A DNA stretch of 64,000 bases, taken from the NCBI RefSeq assembly GCF_045679555.1, contig NC_092094.1, positions 16,487,112 to 16,551,111 of the forward strand, written 5' to 3'. The notes under the pieces are model-generated. The model was not told the DNA's origin. It searched no databases and saw only the letters and a program-made list of their open reading frames with translations. A program made the position numbers and the translations under genes. The stretch is from Salvelinus alpinus (lineage: Eukaryota; Chordata; Actinopteri; Salmoniformes; Salmonidae). Of the stretch, positions 1 to 12,139 are shown piece by piece (position 1 is the first letter of the stretch; every line of letters starts with the position of its first letter).

Positions 1-3000
1 TTAGTAGGGGTCAGTGGTTGGTGAGTAGTTAGTAGTGGTCAGTGGTTGGTGAGTAGTTAGTAGGGGTCAGTGGTTGGTGAGTAGTTAGTAGTGGTCAGTG
101 GTTGGTGAGTAGTTAGTAGGGGTCAGTGGTTGGTGAGTAGTTAGTAGGGGTCAGTGGTTGGTAAGTAGTTAGTAGTGGTCAGTGGTTGGTGAGTAGTTAG
201 TAGGGGTCAGTGGTTGGTGAGTAGATAGTAGGGGTCAGTGGTTGGTGAGTAGATAGTAGGGGTCAGTGGTTGGTGAGTAGTTAGTAGGGGTCAGTGGTTG
301 GTGAGTAGATAGTAGGGGTCAGTGGTTGGTGAGTAGTTAGTAGGGGTCAGTGGTTGGTGAGTAGATAGTAGGGGTCAGTGGTTGGTGAGTAGTTAGTAGG
401 GGTCAGTGGTTGGTGAGTAGATAGTAGGGGTCAGTGGTTGGTGAGTAGTTAGTAGGGGTCAGTGGTTGGTGAGTAGATAGTAGGGGTCAGTGGTTGGTGA
501 GTAGTTAGTAGGGGTCAGTGGTTGGTGAGTAGTTAGTAGGGGTCAGTGGTTGGTGAGTAGTTAGTAGGGGTCAGTGGTCGGTGAGTAGTTAGTAGGGGTC
601 AGTGGTTGGTGAGTAGTTAGTAGGGGTCAGTCGTTGGTGAGTAGATAGTAGGGGTCAGTGGTTGGTGAGTAGATAGTAGGGGTCAGTGGTTGGTGAGTAG
701 TTAGTAGGGGTCAGTGGTTGGTGAGTAGTTAGTAGGGGTCAGTGGTTGGTGAGTAGTTAGTAGGGGTCAGTGGTTGGTGAGTAGATAGTAGGGGTCAGTG
801 GTCGGTGAGTAGTTAGTAGTGGTCAGTGGTTGGTGAGTAGTTAGTAGTGGTCAGTGGTTGGTGAGTAGTTAGTAGTGGTCAGTGGTTGGTGAGTAGATAG
901 TAGGGGTCAGTGGTTGGTGAGTAGATAGTAGGGGTCAGTGGTTGGTGAGTAGATAGTAGTGGTCAGTGGTTGGTGAGTAGTTAGTAGGGGTCAGTGGTTG
1001 GTGAGTAGATAGTAGGGGTCAGTGGTTGGTGAGTAGATAGTAGGGGTCAGTGGTTGGTGAGTAGTTAGTAGGGGTCAGTGGTTGGTGAGTAGTTAGTAGG
1101 GGTCAGTGGTTGGTGAGTAGATAGTAGGGGTCAGTGGTTGGTGAGTAGTTAGTAGTGGTCAGTGGTTGGTGAGTAGTTAGTAGTGGTCAGTGGTTGGTGA
1201 GTAGTTAGTAGTGGTCAGTGGTTGGTGAGTAGATAGTAGTGGTCAGTGGTTGGTGAGTAGTTAGTAGTGGTCAGTGGTTGGTGAGTAGTTAGTAGTGGTC
1301 AGTGGTTGGTGAGTAGTTAGTAGTGGTCAGTGGTTGGTGAGTAGTTAGTAGTGGTCAGTGGTTGGTGAGTAGTTAGTAGTGGTCAGTGGTTGGTGAGTAG
1401 ATAGTAGTGGTCAGTGGTTGGTGAGTAGTTAGTAGTGGTCAGTGGTTGGTGAGTAGTTAGTAGTGGTCAGTGGTTGGTGAGTAGTTAGTAGTGGTCAGTG
1501 GTTGGTGAGTAGTTAGTAGTGGTCAGTGGTTGGTGAGTAGTTAGTAGTGGTCAGTGGTTGGTGAGTAGATAGTAGTGGTCAGTGGTTGGTGAGTAGTTAG
1601 TAGTGGTCAGTGGTTGGTGAGTAGTTAGTAGTGGTCAGTGGTTGGTGAGTAGTTAGTAGTGGTCAGTGGTTGGTGAGTAGTTAGTAGTGGTCAGTGGTTG
1701 GTGAGTAGATAGTAGGGGTCAGTGGTTGGTGAGTAGTTAGTAGTGGTCAGTGGTTGGTGAGTAGTTAGTAGTGGTTGGTGAGTAGTTAGTAGGGGTCAGT
1801 GATTGGTGAGTAGTTAGTAGTGGTCAGTGGTTGGTGAGTAGTTAGTAGGCGTCAGTGGTTGGTGAGTAGTTAGTAGTGGTCAGTGGTTGGTGAGTAGTTA
1901 GTAGTCGTCAGTGGTTGGTGAGTAGCTAGTAGTCGTCAGTGGTTGGTGAGTAGTTAGTAGTCGTCAGTGGTTGGTGAGTAGTTAGTAGTGGTCAGTGGTT
2001 GGTAAGTAGTTAGTAGTGGTCAGTGGTTGGTGAGTAGTTAGTAGGGGTCAGTGACTGGTGAGGAGTTAGTAGTGGTCAGTGGTCGGTGAGTAGTTAGTAG
2101 TGGCCAGTGAGTAGTTAGTAGTGGTCAGTGGTTGGTGAGTAGTTAGTAGGGGTCAGTGGTTGGTGAGTAGTTAGTAGTGGTTGTGGTTGCTAGTTGGTGA
2201 GTAGTTAGTAGTGGCCAGTGGTTGGTGAGTAGTTAGTAGGGGTCAGTGGTTGGTAAGTAGTTAGTAGTGGTCAGTGGTTCGTGAGTAGTTAGTAGTTAGT
2301 AGGGGTCAGTGGTTGGTGAGTAGTTAGTAGTGGTCAGTGGTTGGTGAGTAGTTAGTAGTGGTCAGTGACTGGTGAGGAGTTAGTAGTGGTCAGTGAGTAG
2401 TTAGTAGGGGCCAGTGGTTGGTGAGTAGTTAGTAGGGGTCAGTGGTTGGTGAGTAGTTAGTAGTAGTCAGTGGTTGGTGAGTAGTTAGTAGTGGTTGTGG
2501 TTGCTAGTTGGTGAGTAGTTAGTAGTGGTCAGTGGTTGGTGAGTAGTTAGTAGTGGTTGTGGTTGCTAGTTGGTGAGTAGTTAGTAGTGGCCAGTGGTTG
2601 GTGAGTAGTTAGTAGTGGTCAGTGGTTGGTAAGTAGTTAGTAGTGGTCAGTGGTTGGTGAGTAGTTAGTAGGGGTCAGTGGTTGGTGAGTAGTTAGTAGT
2701 GGTCAGTGACTGGTGAGGAGTTAGTAGTGGTCAGTGGTCGGTGAGTAGTTAGTAGTGGCCAGTGGTTGGTGAGTAGTTAGTAGGGGTCAGTGGTTGGTGA
2801 GTAGTTAGTAGTGGTCAGTGGTTGGTGAGTAGTTAGTAGTGGTTGTGGTTGCTAGTTGGTGAGTAGTTAGTAGTGGCCAGTGGTTGGTGAGTAGTTAGTA
2901 GTGGTCAGTGGTTGGTAAGTAGTTAGTAGTGGTCAGTGGTTGGTGAGTAGTTAGTAGTTAGTAGGGGTCAGTGGTTGGTGAGTAGGTAGTAGGGGTCAGT

Positions 3001-3425
3001 GGTTGGTGAGTAGTTAGTAGTGGTCAGTTGTTGGTGAGTAGTTAGTAGTGGTCAGTGTTTGTTGAGTAGTTAGTAGTGGTCAGTGTTTGTTGAGTAGTTA
3101 GTAGTGGTCAGTGGTTGCTGGTTGGTGAGTAGTTAGTAGGGGTCAGTGGTTGCTGGTTGGTGAGTAGTTAGTAGGGGTCAGTGGTTGCTGTTTGGTGAGT
3201 AGTTAGTAGTGGTCAGTGAGTAGTTAGTAGTGGTCAGTGGTTGGTGAGTAGTTAGTAGTGGTCAGTGTTTGTTGAGTAGTTAGTAGTGGTCAGTGTTTGT
3301 TGAGTAGTTAGTAGTGGTCAGTGGTTGCTGGTTGGTGAGTAGTTAGTAGTGGTTAGTGGTTGCTGGTTGGTGAGTAGTTAGTAGTGGTCAGTGGTTGCTG
3401 GTTAGTGAGTAGTTAGTAGTGGTTA
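1..3425. repeat. 28-bp minisatellite, about 120 copies
   Basis: A head-to-tail array with a 28-base period. Each unit begins TTAGTAGGGGTCAG and ends GGTTGGTGAGTAG. Units differ mainly at a GGGG/GTGG site and at TTAG/ATAG. Copies are near identical to about 1750, then become mixed with deletions and chimeric units (for example GTTGCTAGTTGG variants near 2180, 2500 and 2850, and GTGTTTGTTGAG near 3050-3300). The array starts before the window, so its true length is unknown. It abuts the last visible exon of the minus-strand laminin gene and therefore lies in its next intron or its 3' flank. The plus strand is G-rich. Confidence 0.97.
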
Positions 3426-3771
3426 GTAAGTGGACACACACAACGTACCTCCTTTGTGTTAGTAGCGCTACCCAGAGCTGTGATAACATCCACTTTGGCC
3501 TGCTCCGCCTGCTCTCTGTTCATCTCTGTCTTCTTCTTCAGAGCCTCAATCTCCTCCAGCATCTCTGGAGGTCTAGTGGAGTTAAAGTTAGTCTATGTGT
3601 TATTCAGTTTCTTCTCAATCTGGTGTCATGACAGATATATACAGTTATGAGAAAGAACATACTTTCTTCTGAGAGCTGAAGAGTCTGAATATCTGATGGA
3701 TGTTTAATACAAATACGTACAAGCAGGAATGGGTAGAGAGAGAGGGAAAGTTGGAGAAAGAGTGTGTGACA

Positions 3772-3784
3772 GTGAGAGAAAGAA

Positions 3785-3849
<65 letters not shown>

Positions 3850-3867
3850 GAGAGAGAGAAAGAGAGA
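3772..3867. repeat. (GA)n microsatellite
   Basis: An almost pure GA dinucleotide run with a few AAAG interruptions. It sits directly 3' (on the minus strand) of the donor of laminin exon 4008-3873, so the intron begins with a polypyrimidine CT run on the sense strand. Confidence 0.95.
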
Positions 3868-4396
3868 ATTACCTCTTTAATCATCTCGTGCGCCATGTCA
3901 TTGCTTTCCTTAGCCTTCTCCAGGTCTTGCTCAACCTCGTCCTGTGATTTCTCAGTGGCCACTATGGCATTCTTGATATCCGTAACGTCAATACCCCTGG
4001 TTCTGTCCCTAATACATTGACAACCATGGTACAAATATGGTAATTTAGCAGAAAGGTTTATAGAAAGTGACAGTCACTCATATTCAGTATATGTGGTACT
4101 GGCTAACCTGATATCCAGAGCATTCTCCAGTAGGTCCTGGGCTGTCTTGGCTTGGTCCTCCAGTTTTTTCAGATCCTCCTTGAACTCAGTGAAGTTGGCC
4201 AGCATGCCCCGGATGTTCTGGATCATGGAGTGGATGTCATCTAGAGAGCCCGGCAGCTGGATAGCCAGAACACCCTTGACCAACCTTTCTATGTCCTCTG
4301 GTGCCACCATCTCATCTGTAAGCAGATACGTCGGATCAACAAGTAAATTCAACAAATCAAGTTTTTTTAAGGGATCCTTGCAAGGAAATGTCAAGC

Positions 4397-5790
4397 TTAT
4401 TTCCAGCTAGCCTCCACACTGACCTGTGAGAGTCTAATTTCCAGCTAGCCTCCACACTGACCTGTGAGAGTCTTATTTCCAGCTAGCCTCCACATTGACC
4501 TGTGAGAGTCTTATTTCCAGCTAGCCTCCACATTGGCCTGTGAGGTAGTCTTATTTCCGGCTAGCCTCCACACTGACCTGTGAGGTAGTCTTATTTCCAG
4601 CTAGCCTCCACACTGACCTGTGAGGTAGTCTTATTTCCAGCTAGCCTCCACACTGACCTGTGAGGTAGTCTTATTTCCTGCTAGCCTCCACACTGACCTG
4701 TGAGGTAGTCTTATTTCCTGCTAGCCTCCACACTGACCTGTGAGGTAGTGTTATTTCCAGCTAGCCTCCACACTGACCTGTGAGGTAGTGTTATTTCCAG
4801 CTAGCCTCCACACTGACCTGTGAGGTAGGGTTATTTCCAGCTAGCCTCCACACTGACCTGTGAGGTAGTGTTATTTCCTGCTAGCCTCCACACTGACCTG
4901 TGAGGTAGGGTTATTTCCAGCTAGCCTCCACACTGACCTGTGAGGTAGGGTTATTTCCAGCTAGCCTCCACACTGACCTGTGAGGTAGAGTTATTTCCAG
5001 CTAGCCTCCACACTGACCTGTGAGGTAGTGTTATTTCCAGCTAGCCTCCACACTGACCTGTGAGGTAGGGTTATTTCCAGCTAGCCTCCACACTGACCTG
5101 TGAGGTAGGGTTATTTCCAGCTAGCCTCCACACTGACCTGTGAGAGTCTTATTTCCGGCTAGCCCCAACACTGACCTGTGAGGTAGTCTTATTTCCAGCT
5201 AGCCTCCACACTGACCTGTGAGGTAGTCTTATTTCCAGCTAGCCTCCACACTGACCTGTGAGGTAGTCTTATTTCCAGCTAGCCTCCACACTGACCTGTG
5301 AGGTAGTCTTATTTCCAGCTAGCCTCCACACTGACCTGTGAGGTAGTCTTATTTCCTGCTAGCCTCCACACTGACTTGTGAGGTAGTCTTATTTCCAGCT
5401 AGCCTCCACACTTACCTGTGAGGTAGTCTTATTTCCAGCTAGCCTCCACACTGACCTGTGAGGTAGGGTTATTTCCAGCTAGCCTCCACACTGACCTGTG
5501 AGGTAGTGTTATTTCCAGCTAGCCTCCACACTGACCTGTGAGGTAGGGTTATTTCCAGCTAGACTCCACACTGACCTGTGAGGTAGTGTTATTTCCAGCT
5601 AGCCTCCACACTGACCTGTGAGGTAGTGTTATTTCCAGCTAGCCTCCCCACTGACCTGTGAGGTAGGGTTATTTCCAGCTAGCCTCCACACTGACCTGTG
5701 AGGTAGGGTTATTTCCAGCTAGCCTCCACACTAACCTGTGATGTAGTGTTATTTCCAGCTAGCCTCCACACTGACCTGTGAGGTAGTCTT
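4397..5790 (-). repeat. 40-bp minisatellite built from a laminin splice donor
   Basis: About 34 to 35 tandem copies with an exact 40-base period. On the minus (laminin sense) strand each unit contains GACTACCTCACAG followed by GTCAGTGTGGAGGC. This matches the last 13 bases of laminin exon 5920-5776 and its intron start. The genuine exon end is the first unit, at 5776. Each further unit therefore repeats the same exon tail and 5' splice site in the sense direction. Units vary at a few positions (AGTC/AGTG/AGGG, CCAG/CCTG), and some near the left edge lack two bases of the GGTAG segment. Confidence 0.97.
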
Positions 5791-6273
5791 TGACCCTCTT
5801 AATGAGGTCCTTGGTGTCTTTCTTCTCCCTGTCAAACTTGTCCTTGCTGTCAGTGATCTTCTTCTGTATCTCCTCCAATTGGTGATGGGTGTCCTTGGTC
5901 TTCTGTTTGGCCTCATCGAACTGAACAGGATAGATTGAGACTTGTGTCATACATGTATTAAATAGTCAAACATGTATACATGTATCAAAGTCAAAAATAA
6001 ATATATCTGTAGAGTTTTTGGGGGGAATATGCCTTGATCTTGGAGTCCTGTAGTTTGTGGAGCAAGTCTACAATGCCATTGTCTAGTTGATCTGCTGTTT
6101 TTGTGGTGTTGTGGCTCACAGGGACACTGCCCTTGCATGTAGGACCCCCACATTCTCTCTGTCCCAGGATGTCACGGCACAGCGCACCCCCACACTCTGA
6201 CTTGGAGAATTCCTCATCCACAGATCTAAGAGCCTCACAGTGTAAGATGGTTTAAAGGTCCAATGTAAGATGG

Positions 6274-6729
6274 TTTAAAGGTCCAATATAGACGTGTTTA
6301 ATTATTATCACAAAATCAAATCATTTCTGGGTAACATTTAAGTACATTTCTGTGATTGTTTTCAATTAAAATTGTCAAAAATAAACGAAAATAGCTTAGC
6401 AAAGAGCAATTTATCAAGCAAGAATTTGACCAGGACTGTCTGGGAGTGGTCTGAGTGGGGAGGGGAAAACTGAAAATGATGTTATTGGCAGAGAGGTTTG
6501 GAACTCTGTTTCTTATTGGTATATTAACTCATTTACCGCCTGGTGATGTCACCAGGCAGGTCAAAACTCTACCCCACCAAAACAGGCAGAAATTTCAGGC
6601 GGTCTTTTCAAACAGTTCTTACACTAAAAGGGAATGATCATTATTTTCACAATTTCACAGTATTATTCCAACCTCATAGTGTGGAAATATATTTGTAAAT
6701 CACATTTTTGACTGCACTGGGCCTTTAAA
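6274..6729. mobile_element. MITE-like repeat, copy A
   Basis: Lies in a laminin intron. It is bounded by TTTAAAGGTCCAAT on the left and TGGGCCTTTAAAT on the right, an inverted terminal pair. Its interior (for example GGCAGAGAGGTTTGGAACTC and a CTGGGAGTGGTCTGAGTGGG stretch) matches, in reverse complement, the segment at 43440-43778. It has no coding capacity and is non-autonomous. The left flank contains a short duplication of the terminal motif (6250-6280). Confidence 0.75.
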
Positions 6730-7172
6730 TCAGAATATTTCCATGGCTGACTATGAACATAGGGTTGCCGACAATTGAAACAGACTGACATTCACGCTAA
6801 CACATCACTCTTTTGATGCATGCAGTGCAAGCACTACTATAAGGAACACTCACATTTTTGTTGAGTTTGGCCACACTCAGAGCCTTGACATTCTTCTCCA
6901 GCGCCTCCATGTCTCCCAAGCGGCTATAGCTGGACAGATGGTCGTTGACCCCCTGCTGTGTGTCCATGGAGTTCTCCAGGGCCCTATTGGCCTCCTTTAC
7001 ATCAGCCATGAAGTCTGCATGCTGCTTCCTGATTTCCTCCAGGGCCTCTGGATCAGCATCAAAATTAAAGTCCCCACTTTTGGGTTCTGATTTCTTGACT
7101 TATGAAATATACTTATTCCTTTCACTGAGGGAGAGAGGGTAATTATAACGTTTACATTATGTCAAGATATGT

Positions 7173-8133
7173 TGTTAGCCGTCAGGGATTGATGGGGGGT
7201 CACTTTGGGGTCATGATAGGGGCTGCACCAAATTATTGATGTATTATAATAATTGGTTATGCTTATGTTGTATTAAAAGGGCTATAAGAACCCGCCACTA
7301 CATTTATAGGATCCTGACTACATATTAGCAATATATATATACATTATAAGGTTTAATATTGTTCCACAGTTCTTTTCTAGTCTCTGCTTCTTATAAAAAA
7401 CGGTCTGAGAGATATGTGAGTTATAGCAGTCAAAACAGGGTGTCTGTGAGAAAGCACCTCAAGGCTAAAAGAGATTCATAGACACAGAACCCTGCAGGGG
7501 AGTGAAAGAGATAAGAGACTAGTCAGACATGACACTATAAAGCAACTTGGGGAGTGAACATCTACTGCTGAGCCCTTAGATAACACTGGAACTATTGTCT
7601 CTCCTGCAGGTTTGTATAACTGTATATGCATGGGCTTGGTCTCATGAGTAGAAGGTGTTGACGTAGGCAGTTACATCACTAGGGGTTGACTGCTGTCTGC
7701 AATTGCATTAATAATGGTTTTTGATTGATTTATTTAAAGATATTGTCTGAATGCTGATTTCACCAATAAGTAAATGATTGACAAGGAACAAGGAACCTAC
7801 CCCAACAGGATACTATGGGAGGAGGAAAGACACCGTCTGGTACGAGTCAACATGACAGCCGTGAGTTGGGGAGGAGTGAGCATTTTGGGGCAGAGGTCAG
7901 GTCAGATGACGTGAGGAAGAACAGGTATCACTAAGGTTCTGTCTAGCAACAGAGATGCATTGGCTGTTCAGATGTGTAGGAGGAGACTCAGCATAGGAGA
8001 AAGGGTTAAATATCAGTGCTTGTGTGAATATGTATTTTGTCAGTTCAGCTGTTCGATCCTTAGGGTAGAATAAACTTGGTTTAAGCTTTCATAGTGTCCG
8101 TCGAGTTCTTACTCTGATAATTAGAACCTAACA
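7173..8133 (+). mobile_element. Candidate solo LTR
   Basis: A 961-base segment begins TGTTAG and ends CTAACA, the TG...CA inverted ends typical of LTRs. It contains a polyadenylation signal (AATAAA near 8068) about 60 bases before the end, as in an R-U5 layout. No internal retroelement genes adjoin it, so it would be a solo LTR inside a laminin intron. I see no clear target-site duplication, so the boundaries and class (gypsy-like or retroviral) are uncertain. Confidence 0.5.
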
Positions 8134-10594
8134 CCACCAATCAGATACTCACACTTTACATTTTATCAAGTTGCTCTACATACACAGTGAAATTACAGTG
8201 AATTCCAAATGATAAAAAAACAAACTATATGGCCATATGTACCTTGCAGTTTCACTGTATCTACTGTTGGCTCCTCGCTGATTTTGTCCTTTAAGTTATC
8301 CAATGGTATCTTGAACTTCGGATGTTGTCGATCTCAGTGTTCAGAATAGACGTTAGGTCCATGATGATGCCGTTGGGATCTATGGTGTCTTTGAGCTTCC
8401 TGTGAGGAAGGACAAAGAGCAAAGGAAAATGTTTACAGCTCCAAGATAACTGTCAAAGTATAGTATAAATCACTTCAACTCACGGTTTAAGAGTATGTTG
8501 AATAATAATATTCAGAAATTAAAAAAGATGAGAGACTGTTATTTACATATGAGATTCTGACACAGAACTTCTCCACATCCTTCACCCGAGGTAGAAATCT
8601 CCCAGTCAGGTTCACCAGATAGTCCAACTTGGAGTGCATCTCCAGCATGCGTTCCCACCGACGACTGTATCCTGGCTCCAGTTGCTCACAGTTGCAAGGC
8701 ATAAAGGTACGCATCCTCTGGGCGGCACGGTGGACGTCGGTGACGTTGTCCGCCCACAGGACGGCACAGGGTTGGCACGGGGTGCAGGCAGGGAAGACTT
8801 GGTCATACCCAGGGGCACACTCGTCACAGAAGATGCCCTTCACACCAATGCGCACAGGCACTCACCCGTCAATGGGTCGCAGGCAGGCCGGTCGGTACCC
8901 TCCATTTGCAGTCACAGGCTAGGGAGACAGGATAAGGAGGGAAGGGAAATCTATACACAACAGCAATGTCTCTCTTTGTGGTGCTAAGAATTAAAAGACC
9001 CATCAATGAATCACTTTTGGCCACAACTTACTGACACAGCGCAGGCCAGGGTTCCCAAAGTGATTCTCCCCACACTCATCACACTGTCTGCTTCCAAACT
9101 CAGTACGACACTGGCACTGACCAGACACCTGAAGAGTCAAATAAGAAGGCTTACCAATATAGTATGGGGAAATAAACCTCAGTTTACCATGCTTTGACAT
9201 AGAATAGTATAGAATACTGTGCTAGGGAGTATAGAGGCCTTGCCTTGTCACAATGGTAATTGAGGGAGTTGGTAGGGTCACATTTGCACAATTGGCACCC
9301 AGACTCTCCCTTAATGTTCCAGAAGCTGTCGGCACACTCGTCACACAGTGTGACCACCGCGCCCGCCCGACACGGGCCCACGACACTGCCCCGTGAGCGG
9401 TTCACAGAGACACGGGCTGTCCAGAGGGCACTGGGGAGGTGTGGTGCATCTAGGGGTCAAAACATTGACAGCCCCCCCCACTTTATTGACCCTCATAGAT
9501 TTGAACTTCTTTCTAGTCCTGGGCCAGATGATGATTTGTATACTGTGTGCCCCTGCTATACCTTTGCAGTCCTGGGCCAGTCCGTCTCCATAGTAGTCAG
9601 GCTTACAGCTCTGACAGTGGGGTCCCTGGGTGTTGTGGAGGCAACGCAGGCACTCTCCTGTCACGCGGTCACTGTCAGTAGGGTCGATGTTGTTGTTACA
9701 GAGACACTCTTCGCAGCCGCCGCCCGGCGTGGTCAGGTCGCCATAGAAACCAGCGGAGCAGGCATCACAGCGGAGGCCTGAATGGAAATTGGGCAGGGAG
9801 AGAAATTAGGATCAACGGTCAGTAGTGAGCAGTCAAACTAGCAACTAACTTCAACTAATGTTGAAAAGAGTGCACATGCACCGACATAAACACACAAAAA
9901 CACATTTGTGTCCAGCCAGGCAGTCATAGGTCAGGCTTCCAGACTCTGCGTCATTGTTGCAGGTGCTAGCAAAGAACCGTCCACTGGATTGAGTGTCAGG
10001 ACACAGACAAGGCTCACAGAGCTCCCTGGAGACTGGGTCACAAAAGTACCCCACCACACACCTGGGGCAACCAAATACACAACATTGAAACATTCTGACT
10101 GTCACTGTGAACACTGGCAGATCTGTGACTGTAGAAAGAATGATAGTCAGAAAAGTTGGCACACACTTATGGAACCAAGCTATAGATATGGGTTGATTCT
10201 AATAGGGAAATGTGAATAACAGCTTTTAAATGAATAAATAAATGAATGAAACCTCACCTCTGACATTTGCCTCTGGTGGAATGCTCCCTGCAGTCCAGAC
10301 AGGCTCCAGTGTCCTGGTCACACAGTTCAGCGAGGCCATTGCAATCACAGGGCTGACAGGGGAAAGCCGTAGAACCCCGGCAGGCAGCAGTCACAGCGCC
10401 GTCCGCCTACCTCCATACAACACGGACACTGACCCCTGACCTGGTCACACAGCTCCGCAAGGGTCACACTCACAGGCTGGAGGAGGGGTGGACGGATTTG
10501 GTCACAATCAGAACACAATAACAACTTCATATTTTCAACAACATTGTGGGTATTTACAGTCACCTCAACAAGTAATATTTTTTTCTCTCAAAAA

Positions 10595-11430
10595 GATAGG
10601 TGTCAAAATTATTGGCACACCTGTTTTCAATACTTTGTGCACCGTCCCCTTGTGAGGATATCGGCACTGAGCCTTTTTTGATAATTTTGATTGGAGAGAT
10701 TGGAGAACACATTGGGAGAGATCTTAGACCATTCCTCCATATTTTTTTGTATGTGCTTATGGACTGCCCTCTTCAACTTCAACCACAGGGCCAAGTCCGG
10801 AGACTGAGATGGACATTGCAAAATTATTATTTTGTGGTCAATGAACAATTTATTTATGGATTTTGATGTGTTCTTGGGGTCATTGTCTTGCTGGAAGATC
10901 CCTTGTGGCCAAGTTTCAGCCTCCTATCGGAGGCAACCAGGTTTTGGCTAAGATGTCCTGTTACTTGGTAGTTCATTATGCCGTTGACCTTAACAAGGGC
11001 CCCAGGACCAGTGGAAGCAAAACAGCCACATAACATCAAAGATCCATCACCATATTTTACAGTAGGTATTCTTTTTTGCACATGCATCCTTCTTTCAATA
11101 CCAAACCCACCACTGGTTTGAGTGGCCAAAGAGCTGTATTTTCCTCTTATCTGAACATAGCACCCGGATCCAATCCAAGTGCCAATGCCATTAGCAAATT
11201 CCAAGCGTTTACATTTTTTTGGTTGCGCTTTAAAAAATGCATTTTTTCAGGAAACCCTTCCAAAGAGCCTATTGGCATGGAGGTGGCATCGAATTGTAGA
11301 TTTGGAGACTTAGACTCCAACTTCTGTAAACTGTGGCCTTTCAATTTTTCTTTGCCTCCCAAACCATCTTCCTCGCTGTGTGTGGGGACAAGATAAACTT
11401 GCATCGTCTACAAGGGGATTTTACCATTGT
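10595..11430 (-). mobile_element. Degenerate Tc1-like transposon fragment
   Basis: Minus-strand translations give broken Tc1 transposase pieces: a MLCGCFASTGPGAL segment, QSPDLALW (equivalent of SPDLNPIE) and a C-terminal EEWSKISPNVFSNL. Several frameshifts and stops separate them. A second copy of the same family is at 41459-41900. The element is dead. Confidence 0.8.
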
Positions 11431-11483
11431 TCCAATGGTTATTTCCAGTGGTGTAAAGTACTTAAGTAAAAATACTCTTGTCA

Positions 11484-11990
11484 ATAGGGGGGGCGCTGTT
11501 TTCACTTTGGAAAAAATCATGCCCAAATTAAACGGCCTCGTACTCTGTTCTAGATCATACAATATGCATATTATTATTACTATTGGATAGAAAACACTCT
11601 GAAGTGTCTAAAACTGTTTGAAATATATCTGTGAGTAAAACAGAACTCATTTGGCAGCAAACTTCCAAACAGGAAGTGGAAAATCTGAAAACGAGGCTCT
11701 GTTTCAGGGCCTGCCTATTCAACTGGCTTTTATTTATTGATATGTATGCACTTCATACGCCTTCCACTAGATGTCAACAGGCAGTGGAAGGTTGAATGGG
11801 GTGTCTAGCTTGATCTGAGGCCGAATAAGAGCTTTTGGAGTGGCAGGTCCGGTATTTTGTTTGTTTTCGACGGCGCGCGGGGAACCTCGACATTGTCTTC
11901 TGAAGAGCGTTCGGTATACACGGCGAATTGCTCCGGCTCTGATTTTATTTGATACATATGAGAAAAACATCATAAAGTAGGATTTTTCAA
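11484..11990. repeat. Interspersed repeat, class unknown
   Basis: Non-coding segment beginning near a GGGGGGGCGCTGTTTTCAC run and containing CAAACTTCCAAACAGGAAGT. I recall it as a frequent dispersed sequence in salmonid genomes, but this window alone does not show a second copy. It is preceded at 11448 by a short piece (AGTGGTGTAAAGTACTTAAG) of another common fish repeat. Confidence 0.35.
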
Positions 11991-12139
11991 CCGAGTTTGA
12001 TCAGTTTATTCAACGTTTATTGGGAATCTTGGAATTTTTCGTTCCATGCGTCAAGAGATGATGGACACGTGAGCTCGACATGGCTAGCCAAAGTTGCTAA
12101 TTCGACAGAAGAAATGGACCTTCTAAAACCAAACAACGA

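Larger units (their letters stand above)
3449..10476 (-). pseudogene. Laminin beta-chain gene, partial and decayed
   Basis: Laminin beta chains are secreted basement-membrane subunits. Exons rebuilt in transcript order: 10476-10258, 10061-9904, 9777-9562, 9449-9244 (GC donor), 9128-9032, 8918-8547, 8399-8243 (acceptor could be 8395), 7086-6854, 6225-6033 (GC donor), 5920-5776, 4315-4108, 4008-3873 and 3619-3449. The first six encode laminin-EGF modules ending in a beta-type FPACTPCQPC segment. The later ones encode coiled coil, including the SECGGALC...ECGGPTC knob typical of beta chains. Lesions: two frameshifts in 10476-10258, a compensated pair in 9449-9244, two single-base losses in 8918-8547, one in 8399-8243, a 2-base loss in 6225-6033, and an in-frame TAG at 3595-3593. 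Exons 7086-6854, 5920-5776, 4315-4108 and 4008-3873 are intact and in phase. No LN-domain exons are seen upstream, and the C-terminal end lies off the window. It resembles beta-4/beta-2-like chains, but the paralogue is not resolved. Confidence 0.85.

Noticed and set aside
1-3425. CRISPR-like array
   Set aside because: Units are contiguous with no unique spacers, and the genome is eukaryotic.
3645-4034. Ser/Leu-rich 129-residue minus frame
   Set aside because: It is laminin exon 4008-3873 read through into the (GA)n microsatellite; the real exon ends at 3873.
9244-9249. Broken splice donor (GC instead of GT) as a further laminin lesion
   Set aside because: AAG|GCAAGG fits the minor but functional GC-AG intron type and keeps phase, so it is not counted as damage.
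8629-9781. Plus-strand frames of 97 to 173 residues across the laminin exons
   Set aside because: Antisense shadows of GC-rich laminin-EGF exons; no family resemblance.
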